The notes under the pieces were generated by a model. That model was not told where the DNA came from and made no database searches. It worked only from the letters and a program-made list of their open reading frames with translations. From Halomonas sp. (GTDB taxonomy: Bacteria > Pseudomonadota > Gammaproteobacteria > Pseudomonadales > Halomonadaceae), in the NCBI GenBank assembly GCA_007129225.1, contig SKVX01000239.1, positions 1 to 5,843 on the forward strand: a DNA stretch of 5,843 bases. Direction: 5' to 3'. The translations under genes were made by a program, and so were the position numbers. Position 1 is the stretch's first letter. Every line of letters starts with the position of its first letter. Positions 1 through 5,359 of the stretch are shown here, in pieces.

Positions 1-1019
1 TCCTCGACCATCTGCACGGCGAAGCGAATCCGGGCAACAGGCGTGCGCAACTCGTGGGATACGGCGCGAATCATCTCCTGCTGGGAGCGCAGCAGCGACT
101 GCACCTGGGCCGCCATGGCATTGAAGGCCATCCCCACCCGGCCGATGAAACCACCGCCGTCGACCTTGACCCGGGTGTCGAGTCGGCCACTGGCGATGCG
201 CCCGGCGGCCAGCTCCAGCCGCGCCAGACGGGCTTCCACACCACGCACGATCAGGTAGATGATCGCCGCCAGCACGGCCAGCATGATCACCAGCACCAGC
301 AGCAGCAGGGAGATAGGGGTCGGCTCCAGGGCCGAGACCGGACCGATCGATAGCCACTGCCGGCCATCATTTCGAGCCGGTACGGCAAGATAGACCGTCA
401 GCGCCCAATGGCCAGGCAGCAGGCGGATGACCAGATCACCCTCACGCAGGCGCGACAGCTGGTGGCTGTCGAGCCCCTCCGGCGCCAGGTCACTGAGCTC
501 GATCGGCAGGGCATCGGTGGTCACATTGGCCAGCCGCCGCTGGCGAGCTTCGCCTTCCACCTCGGCCAGCCAGTCCCCCAGCATCTGGGCCAGGCCACGC
601 AGCTGGCGCTCATTGAGCCCCGACAGCCTCGCCTCGAGCACCCGGTACTCACCGGCGATCCGGCGATAGAGACGCCAGTTTGCCCCGTCCTCCGGCTTGA
701 CCAGAACACTGCCACGCTCCAGGCGCCTTCGCTCGAACCAGCCCAGGCCGGCATCGTCGGGGCTACGCAGGGATAGACGCATGTCCAGCCGGTCGGACTG
801 CTGGGTCAGCCAGTCACCCCGCTCGTTCGCCGGCAGAGCGGCGACCTTTCGGGTCAAGAGTTGCAGTGGCGCTTCGGCCAACTGCTCGCGGTACTGTTCG
901 ATACGCACCCGGTCGACCAGGGCCAGCCCCATCAGCGCCAGGCCGAAGGTCAGCAGCAGCGCCATGGCCAGGGCCAGGTAGACGCGCAGGAAAGTGCCAT
1001 CGGCCAGGAACCGCTGCAT
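1..1019 (-). CDS. rstB: RstB-like sensor histidine kinase (3' end outside window)
   Basis: Membrane sensor kinase expected to autophosphorylate on His and pass the phosphate to the adjacent response regulator. I translated 339 codons from the ATG at 1019. Visible parts: a hydrophobic segment at about residues 10-33 (TM1); a periplasmic region of about 200 residues; a second hydrophobic segment at about 236-258 (TM2); a HAMP linker at about 257-310; then the dimerisation helix with the H-box RAVSHELRTPVARIRF, phosphoacceptor His322. The frame stays open to the edge, so the rest of HisKA and the whole ATP-binding domain lie outside the window. The start lies 3 nt after the regulator's stop, with AAGGA about 10 nt upstream inside the regulator's coding end, so the two are co-transcribed and probably translationally coupled. 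The RstB name rests on the RstA-like partner and a similar H-box context; the histidine kinase call is firm, the subfamily less so. The stimulus cannot be read from the sequence. Confidence 0.92.
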   Translation of the reverse strand, partial: MQRFLADGTFLRVYLALAMALLLTFGLALMGLALVDRVRIEQYREQLAEAPLQLLTRKVAALPANERGDWLTQQSDRLDMRLSLRSPDDAGLGWFERRRLERGSVLVKPEDGANWRLYRRIAGEYRVLEARLSGLNERQLRGLAQMLGDWLAEVEGEARQRRLANVTTDALPIELSDLAPEGLDSHQLSRLREGDLVIRLLPGHWALTVYLAVPARNDGRQWLSIGPVSALEPTPISLLLLVLVIMLAVLAAIIYLIVRGVEARLARLELAAGRIASGRLDTRVKVDGGGFIGRVGMAFNAMAAQVQSLLRSQQEMIRAVSHELRTPVARIRFAVQMVE

Positions 1020-1022
1020 GGA

Positions 1023-1709
1023 TCAGGCGTCCTTGACGAACAGGTAACCCTTGCTGCGCACCGTCTTGATGCGGTGCGGATGGTTGGGGTCGTCACCAAT
1101 CTTGGGCCGTATCCGCGAGACCCGGACGTCGATGGAGCGATCCTGACCGTCGTACTTGATGCCGCGCAGGTCGCTGAATATCTCCTCGCGGGTCAATACT
1201 CGGCCGGCATTGCTGGCCAGCAGCCACAGCAGGTCGAACTCGGCGCTGGTCAGGTCGATGCGATCGCCTTCCAGCCAGGCTTCGCGGGTCGCGCTGTCGA
1301 TTTCCAGGTTGCCGAAGGAAAGGCGGACGTCGCCACCCTGCTCGGTGTTGTCCGCCCGTCGCAGCAGGGCACGCATCCGTGCCAGCAGGACCCGGGGCTG
1401 AACCGGTTTGGGGACATAGTCATCGGCGCCCATTTCCAGCCCCAGCACCTGATCCATGTCGTCGGTGCGAGCGGTCAGCATGAGAATCGGTCCGCTATAG
1501 TCGGGCCTGGCCCGTCGACAGATCGACAGGCCATCTTCACCCGGCAGCATCAGATCGAGGATCACCAGATCCGGCTGCAGGGCGAGGATCTGCTCGACGC
1601 CTCGCGAGCCCTCGGCTTCCACGGTCACCTGAAAGCCGTTGGCTTCCAAGTAGTCCCGCGTGAGTTCGGCGAGGCGCACATCGTCCTCGATAATCAGCAC
1701 GTGTTCCAT
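1023..1709 (-). CDS. rstA: RstA-like OmpR-family response regulator
   Basis: Cytoplasmic DNA-binding response regulator, 228 aa, normal length for the OmpR/PhoB family. The receiver domain (about 1-115) begins EHVLIIEDD, with the acidic pocket E8/D9/D10, phosphoacceptor D52 in VILDLMLPGEDG, T79, Y98 and K101. A winged-helix output domain (about 125-226) follows, containing LRGIKYDGQDRSIDVRVSRI and ending RIKTVRSKGYLFVKDA. These output strings closely match what I know of E. coli RstA (LRGVSYDG-DRS-DV and RIKTVRNKGYLF), so I assign it to the RstA group. I chose the ATG at 1709 because it puts the first strand at the normal distance from the terminus and has GGAAAG 7 nt upstream. In-frame ATGs at 1736 and 1760 would add 9 or 17 residues of non-family sequence. 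It is the first gene of a leftward operon with the kinase and diverges from nrdA. Targets are unknown; no RstA-type direct-repeat box was recognised upstream. Confidence 0.95.
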   Translation of the reverse strand: MEHVLIIEDDVRLAELTRDYLEANGFQVTVEAEGSRGVEQILALQPDLVILDLMLPGEDGLSICRRARPDYSGPILMLTARTDDMDQVLGLEMGADDYVPKPVQPRVLLARMRALLRRADNTEQGGDVRLSFGNLEIDSATREAWLEGDRIDLTSAEFDLLWLLASNAGRVLTREEIFSDLRGIKYDGQDRSIDVRVSRIRPKIGDDPNHPHRIKTVRSKGYLFVKDA

Positions 1710-1774
1710 GTCACTGCTTTCCAGGTTGTCTGCCATCCTCGTCATCCCCGTGCTGGGCAATTCATTTGCATTTC

Positions 1775-1791
1775 CGGGACACCCTGTCCCG
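1775..1791. promoter_or_regulatory. Perfect 17-bp palindrome upstream of rstA
   Basis: CGGGACACCCTGTCCCG is a perfect inverted repeat of 7-bp arms around CCC. It lies 66 bp upstream of the rstA start and about 300 bp from the nrdA promoter, so if functional it most likely serves rstAB, as an operator for a dimeric regulator or as a hairpin in the rstAB leader. It is not followed by a T-run on either strand, so it is not an intrinsic terminator. The binding protein is unknown. Confidence 0.4.
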
Positions 1792-1883
1792 CCATCTTCA
1801 TCAAGGATACCCGAAATATGTCATTTCGCCTGCCTGTGTTGATATTGCGTCCAAAGGAAACGATGAACAAATTGCCGAGCGAG

Positions 1884-1984
1884 ATGAAGCGCAAGGCGCA
1901 CGGAGCACAGGAACCGGAGCATATGGGGTATATGTGAGGATCCGCCGGTCCGACGTTTCGGCACCGCGCAACGCAGCGATTCGC
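1884..1984. repeat. Candidate dispersed intergenic repeat (imperfect inverted structure)
   Basis: This block has internal symmetry unlike a promoter. Its left part holds GCGCAAGGC (1889-1897) and its right part GCGCAACGC (1966-1974), which match at 8 of 9 bases. Between them lies a hairpin, CATAT (1920-1924) pairing with ATATG (1930-1934) around GGGGT, flanked by ACCGG (1913-1917) and CCGGT (1945-1949), which can also pair. From memory, blocks with this pattern (GCGCAAGGCGCACGGAG, a TATA-containing hairpin, then GCAACGCAGCGATTCG) recur between genes in Halomonas and some other gammaproteobacteria. That is unverified recollection; the repeat status cannot be shown from a single copy. Limits are approximate and orientation is undefined. 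Confidence 0.4.
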
Positions 1985-2084
1985 TCGTGTAGGCATTTGT
2001 GCAGTGTTTCCCAAACGGCCTGACCAGCGAAGCATAGCCCCGATGCCAGGCAATGCCACAGGAAGTCACCAGCTCACTCACAGG

Positions 2085-2093
2085 TTATCCACT
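2085..2093 (+). promoter_or_regulatory. Near-consensus DnaA box upstream of nrdA
   Basis: TTATCCACT matches the high-affinity DnaA box TTATCCACA at 8 of 9 positions, and its last base is the first base of the proposed nrdA -35. In E. coli the nrdAB promoter is known to carry DnaA boxes that couple reductase expression to replication; the same role is inferred here. Only one clear box was found, so binding strength is uncertain. Confidence 0.55.
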
Positions 2094-2121
2094 TGATGAC
2101 TGCCCAAAAGCACTCTATCTT
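2093..2121 (+). promoter_or_regulatory. Probable sigma70 promoter of nrdAB
   Basis: TTGATG (2093-2098) and TATCTT (2116-2121) are separated by exactly 17 bp and each matches the sigma70 consensus at 4 of 6 positions. The -35 touches a DnaA box and the -10 lies inside the first NrdR-like box, which suits a repressible reductase promoter. Transcription would start near 2128 and give a leader of about 107 nt. Assigned by inspection only. Confidence 0.55.
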
Positions 2122-2156
2122 GTGTTCACCCACAAACAAACCACAAGATGATGTGC
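2110..2156 (+). promoter_or_regulatory. Tandem NrdR boxes of the nrdAB promoter
   Basis: NrdR is the ATP-cone-containing repressor that shuts ribonucleotide reductase promoters according to adenine nucleotide state. It binds two 16-bp partly palindromic boxes (consensus roughly acaCwAtATaTwGtgt) separated by 15-16 bp. Box 1 at 2110-2125 (GCACTCTATCTTGTGT) agrees at about 13 of 16 positions. Box 2 at 2141-2156 (CCACAAGATGATGTGC) agrees at about 11 of 16 and keeps the outer CAC/GTG. The spacer is exactly 15 bp, so the boxes are 31 bp apart, about three helical turns on the same DNA face. Box 1 covers the proposed -10. Match quality, spacing and location upstream of nrdA all agree. Confidence 0.75.
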
Positions 2157-2160
2157 ATCT

Positions 2161-2179
2161 AGCAAGCCACACCCTTGCT
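2161..2179 (+). other. Small hairpin in the nrdA leader
   Basis: AGCAAG (2161-2166) can pair with CTTGCT (2174-2179) around a 7-nt loop in the predicted nrdA 5' leader, just after NrdR box 2. It does not reach the ribosome binding site and has no T-run. It may be chance. Confidence 0.25.
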
Positions 2180-2213
2180 GTCAATGCCCATGTCACCCCG
2201 ACGAAAAGCCCCG

Positions 2214-2224
2214 AGAGGAAGGGA
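2214..2224 (+). promoter_or_regulatory. nrdA ribosome binding site
   Basis: AGAGGAAGGGA is purine-rich and ends 10 nt before the ATG at 2235. It decides the start: the in-frame TTG at 2175 and the ATGs at 2184 and 2190 lack a comparable site and would add sequence not typical of NrdA. Confidence 0.75.
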
Positions 2225-2234
2225 AAACCCCACC

Positions 2235-5135
2235 ATGGAACAGCTCCAGACCCCCGATGCGGCCAGCCTGTCCATCACCGCGCCCCAGACGCTGCGCGTC
2301 ATCAAGCGTAACGGCGATGTGGCGGCCTTCGATGTCAGCAAGATCGCCGTGGCCATGTCCAAGGCCTTCATCGCCGTGGAGGGCGACAACGCCGCCACCT
2401 CCTCCCGGGTGCGCGATTTTGTCGCCGAAGCCTCGCGCACCATTGCCGAAACCTTCCAGCGCCGCATGCCCGATGGCGGCACGGTACACATCGAGGACAT
2501 CCAGGACCAGGTGGAACTGGCACTGATGCGTGCCGGCGAGCAGAAGGTCGCCCGCGCCTACGTCCTCTACCGTGAAGCCCACGCTCGGGCCCGGGCCGCT
2601 GCCGGCGACGACATCGAGAAACCCCACCCGACGCTCAACGTCACGGCCCTGGACGGCAGTCGCCGGCCGCTCGACCTGGGGCGGATCGAGACCCTGGTCT
2701 TCGACGCCTGTACGGAGCTGGCCAACGTCGACCCCAACCGTATCGTCGAGGAGGCGCTGAAGAACCTCTACGACGGGGTTACCGTCGATGGCGTCTCCCA
2801 GGCGTTGATGATGACCGCCCGCACCCTGGTCGAAAAAGACCCCAACTACACCTACGTCACCGCCCGGCTGCTGCAGGACAACCTGCGCCGCGAGGCACTG
2901 TCGTTCCTGGGCGTGGCCGAGGAGGCCACCTTCGGCGAGATGGCCGAGCTCTACAAGCCGGCCTTCCACGCCTACGTGGCCCGTGGCATCGAATTCGAGC
3001 AGCTCGACCCCAGGCTTGCCGAGTTCGACCTGGAGCGGCTGGGCAATGCACTGGACCATACCCGCGACAACGCCTTCACCTACCTGGGCCTGCAGACCCT
3101 CTACGACCGCTACTTCATTCACAAGGATGACGTGCGCTACGAACTGCCCCAGGTAATGTTCATGCGCGTCGCCATGGGCCTCTCGCTGAACGAGGAGGAC
3201 CGCGAAGGCCGCGCCATCGAGTTCTACGAGCTGCTCTCCAGCTTCGACTACATGGCCTCCACGCCGACGCTGTTCAACGCCGGCACCCTGCGCAGCCAGC
3301 TCTCCTCCTGCTATCTCACCACCGTGCCCGACAACCTGGATGGCATTTACAGCGCCATCCGCGACAACGCCCTGCTCTCCAAGTGGGCCGGCGGCCTGGG
3401 CAACGACTGGACGCCGGTGCGCGCCCTGGGCTCCTACATCAAGGGCACCAACGGCAAGAGCCAGGGCGTGGTGCCCTTTCTCAAGGTGGTCAACGACACC
3501 GCGGTGGCGGTCAACCAGGGCGGCAAGCGCAAGGGCGCGGTCTGCGCCTACCTGGAGACCTGGCACCTGGACGTCGAGGAGTTCCTCGACCTGCGCAAGA
3601 ACACCGGTGACGACCGTCGCCGCGCCCATGACATGAACACCGCCAACTGGGTGCCGGACCTGTTCATGAAGCGGGTCTTCGACGACAAGGAGTGGACGCT
3701 GTTCTCGCCCTCCAACTGTCCGGACCTGCACGACCTCTATGGCGCCGCCTTCGAGAAGCGCTACGAAGAGTACGAGGCGATGACCTACAGCGGTCAGCTC
3801 AAGCTCTACAAGCGTGTCCGCGCCAAGGACCTGTGGCGCAAGATGCTCTCGATGCTGTTCGAGACCGGCCATCCGTGGATCACCTTCAAGGACCCGTGCA
3901 ACCTGCGCAGCCCGCAGCAGCACGCCGGCGTGGTGCACTCCTCGAACCTCTGTACCGAGATCACGCTCAACACCAGCGTCGACGAGATTGCGGTCTGTAA
4001 CCTGGGCTCGGTCAACCTGGCCCAGCACGTGTCCGACGGCCAGCTCGATAACGAGAAGCTGGGCAAGACGGTACGTACCGCATTGCGCATGCTCGATAAC
4101 GTCATCGACATCAACTACTACGCGGTGCCCCAGGCCCGTAACTCCAACTTCAAGCACCGTCCGGTGGGGCTGGGCATCATGGGCTTTCAGGATGCGCTCT
4201 ACGCCCTGGGCATCGCCTACGCCAGCGACGGAGCCATCGAGTTCGCCGACCGCTCCATGGAGCTGGTCAGCTACCATGCCATCGAGGCCTCCAGCGATCT
4301 CGCCGCCGAACGCGGCCGCTACGAGAGCTTCGAGGGCTCGCTCTGGAGCCAGGGCGTGCTGCCCATCGATTCCATCGAGAAGCTCAGGGTCGAGCGCGGC
4401 GAGCAGTACATCGAGGTGGACACCTCCAGCACCCAGGACTGGGGACGCATCCGCGGCAAGGTCGCCAAGCAGGGCATGCGCAACTCCAACGTCATGGCGA
4501 TCGCGCCTACGGCGACGATCTCCAACATCTGCGGCGTCACCCAGTCCATCGAGCCGACGTACCAGAACCTCTATGTGAAGTCGAACCTCTCCGGCGAGTT
4601 CACCGTGGTCAACGCCTTCATGGTCAATGACCTGAAGGAGCGCGGCCTGTGGGACGAGGTGATGATCAACGACCTCAAGTACTACGACGGCAGCGTCCAG
4701 CCCATCGACCGGGTGCCGGACGACCTCAAGGCGAAGTACGCCTCCGCCTTCGAGGTGGAGCCCAAGTGGCTGGTGGAAGCGGCCTCACGCCGCCAGAAGT
4801 GGATCGACCAGGCCCAGTCGCTGAACCTCTATATCAAGGGGGTTTCCGGCAAGAAGCTCGACGTGACCTATCGTATGGCCTGGTTCCGCGGCCTGAAGAC
4901 CACCTACTACCTGCGCGCCTTGGGCGCCACCTCGGTGGAGAAGTCCACCGTGGAGCGCGGCACCCTGAACGCCGTGAGCAACGGCGGTGCGCCGGAGCCG
5001 ACCCCGACGCCCAGCGCGCCGGCCGCTTCCGAGCCGCGGGGCATCGAGGACTTCCTGAGCGGCAAGGCGGGCAGCGGTTCACGCGCGCCCAGCGCCTCCG
5101 AGATCGATGACCTGGGCTGCGAAGCCTGCCAGTAG
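2235..5135 (+). CDS. nrdA: Class I ribonucleotide reductase, large (alpha) subunit NrdA
   Basis: Catalytic subunit that reduces ribonucleoside diphosphates to deoxyribonucleotides for DNA synthesis, working in the cytoplasm with NrdB. At 966 aa it is about 200 residues longer than E. coli NrdA and similar to Pseudomonas aeruginosa NrdA. The extra length is N-terminal: an ATP-cone at about 20-115 (VIKRNG at 22-27, TVHIEDIQD at 83-91, YVLYRE at 109-114) and a second cone-like region at about 132-222 lacking the VxKRxG signature (VTALDG instead). Catalytic residues visible in the core: C359 in QLSSCYL (redox partner), N571, C573 (thiyl radical) and E575 in NLCTEI, C588 in VCNLGSVNL (redox partner), and Y891/Y892 in TTYYLR (radical transfer). 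A Pro/Ala/Gly-rich flexible tail ends GCEACQ, with C962 and C965 as the mobile pair that re-reduces the active site via thioredoxin or glutaredoxin. All expected residues are present, so it should be active. It is the first gene of nrdAB, behind an NrdR/DnaA-type promoter. Confidence 0.98.
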   Translation: MEQLQTPDAASLSITAPQTLRVIKRNGDVAAFDVSKIAVAMSKAFIAVEGDNAATSSRVRDFVAEASRTIAETFQRRMPDGGTVHIEDIQDQVELALMRAGEQKVARAYVLYREAHARARAAAGDDIEKPHPTLNVTALDGSRRPLDLGRIETLVFDACTELANVDPNRIVEEALKNLYDGVTVDGVSQALMMTARTLVEKDPNYTYVTARLLQDNLRREALSFLGVAEEATFGEMAELYKPAFHAYVARGIEFEQLDPRLAEFDLERLGNALDHTRDNAFTYLGLQTLYDRYFIHKDDVRYELPQVMFMRVAMGLSLNEEDREGRAIEFYELLSSFDYMASTPTLFNAGTLRSQLSSCYLTTVPDNLDGIYSAIRDNALLSKWAGGLGNDWTPVRALGSYIKGTNGKSQGVVPFLKVVNDTAVAVNQGGKRKGAVCAYLETWHLDVEEFLDLRKNTGDDRRRAHDMNTANWVPDLFMKRVFDDKEWTLFSPSNCPDLHDLYGAAFEKRYEEYEAMTYSGQLKLYKRVRAKDLWRKMLSMLFETGHPWITFKDPCNLRSPQQHAGVVHSSNLCTEITLNTSVDEIAVCNLGSVNLAQHVSDGQLDNEKLGKTVRTALRMLDNVIDINYYAVPQARNSNFKHRPVGLGIMGFQDALYALGIAYASDGAIEFADRSMELVSYHAIEASSDLAAERGRYESFEGSLWSQGVLPIDSIEKLRVERGEQYIEVDTSSTQDWGRIRGKVAKQGMRNSNVMAIAPTATISNICGVTQSIEPTYQNLYVKSNLSGEFTVVNAFMVNDLKERGLWDEVMINDLKYYDGSVQPIDRVPDDLKAKYASAFEVEPKWLVEAASRRQKWIDQAQSLNLYIKGVSGKKLDVTYRMAWFRGLKTTYYLRALGATSVEKSTVERGTLNAVSNGGAPEPTPTPSAPAASEPRGIEDFLSGKAGSGSRAPSASEIDDLGCEACQ

Positions 5136-5139
5136 CGTC

Positions 5140-5160
5140 GGAGGCGGCCAATCGCCTTCC
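5140..5160 (+). other. Weak hairpin just after nrdA
   Basis: GGAGGCG (5140-5146) can pair with CGCCTTCC (5153-5160) around GCCAAT, leaving one bulged T. There is no following T-run, so it does not look like an intrinsic terminator; it could stabilise the nrdA 3' end or be chance. The rest of 5136-5205 shows nothing recognisable. Confidence 0.2.
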
Positions 5161-5205
5161 TCGCCATCACGCCTTGGGTTATTGCAGCCAGTGAAGCGAG
5201 AGGCG

Positions 5206-5299
5206 CCGGGGGCAAGCCAAGAGGAGGTCCTACGCCAGGGATGGCGTCGGTAGCGCCCAGGGATGGGTTTATAGCGCCTCCTCGATGGCTTGTCGCCGG
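5206..5299 (+). repeat. Structured nrdA-nrdB intergenic element with twin CAGGGATG hairpins
   Basis: The ends pair over about 22 nt with small interruptions: CCGG (5206-5209) with CCGG (5296-5299), CAAGCCA (5213-5219) with TGGCTTG (5286-5292), and GAGGAGG (5221-5227) with CCTCCTC (5277-5283). Inside are two hairpins with the same six-base loop AGGGAT: ACGCC/GGCGT (5232-5236 and 5243-5247), and CCC/GGG (5256-5258 and 5265-5267). Read linearly these are tandem units of 22 and 21 bp (5236-5257 and 5258-5278), both starting CAGGGATGG and ending TAGCGCC. The loops match the CsrA/RsmA preference for ANGGA in a hairpin loop. It could be a mRNA control element, a processing or stability structure, or a REP-like dispersed repeat; I recall similar elements in Halomonas genomes but cannot verify it. 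The fold is seen by base complementarity only. The rest of the gap (5300-5345) shows nothing clear. Confidence 0.65.
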
Positions 5300-5345
5300 A
5301 TCAGCCTCGAGTGATAGATCAAGCCGCGATAGCCCGCACCAAACC

Positions 5346-5351
5346 TGAGGG
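5346..5351 (+). promoter_or_regulatory. nrdB ribosome binding site
   Basis: TGAGGG ends 8 nt before the nrdB ATG. With the following A it forms AGGGA (5348-5352), the same core shown in the two upstream hairpin loops, so a CsrA-type protein could in principle occlude it. Confidence 0.7.
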
Positions 5352-5359
5352 AAATCGAA

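Larger units (their letters stand above)
1710..2234. other. Divergent intergenic control region, rstA / nrdA
   Basis: About 525 bp without a credible gene. Short open frames on both strands (for example in 1742-2081 and 2093-2311) have no recognisable domain, overlap one another and carry no good ribosome binding site, so I read the region as regulatory. The part next to rstA (about 1800-1870) is less G+C-rich than the genes and should hold the rstA promoter on the minus strand, but I could not pick convincing -35/-10 boxes. The palindrome, the repeat-like block, the DnaA box, the nrdA promoter, the NrdR boxes and a leader hairpin are listed separately. Nothing further was seen in 1985-2084. 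Confidence 0.8.

Noticed and set aside
861..1937. 358-codon plus-strand open frame
   Set aside because: It runs antisense to the response regulator and into the promoter region; the regulator has clear family motifs, this frame has none.
1742..2081. Overlapping minus-strand open frames of 86-105 codons in the intergenic region
   Set aside because: Low-complexity translations from the repeat-like block, no domain, no convincing ribosome binding site, and they would overlap the nrdA/rstA control region.
2175..2234. Upstream in-frame TTG/ATG starts for nrdA (20 extra residues or fewer)
   Set aside because: The ATG at 2235 has a strong ribosome binding site at good spacing, and the extension is not NrdA-like.
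2193..4277. 694-codon open frame on the minus strand, antisense to nrdA
   Set aside because: Repetitive V/G/L/A/H-rich composition without domains, produced by the strong G+C codon bias of nrdA on the other strand; nrdA is unambiguous.
5236..5278. CRISPR-like tandem repeat
   Set aside because: Only two imperfect units of 22 and 21 bp, directly abutting with no spacers and no cas genes; explained by the twin-hairpin structure.
5136..5300. Intrinsic terminator between nrdA and nrdB
   Set aside because: Hairpins are present but none is followed by a T-run, and nrdB is expected to be in the same transcript.
5290..5317. Possible separate nrdB promoter (TTGTCG and TGATAG, 16-bp spacing)
   Set aside because: The -10 match is poor and the -35 falls in the closing stem of the structured element; co-transcription with nrdA is simpler.
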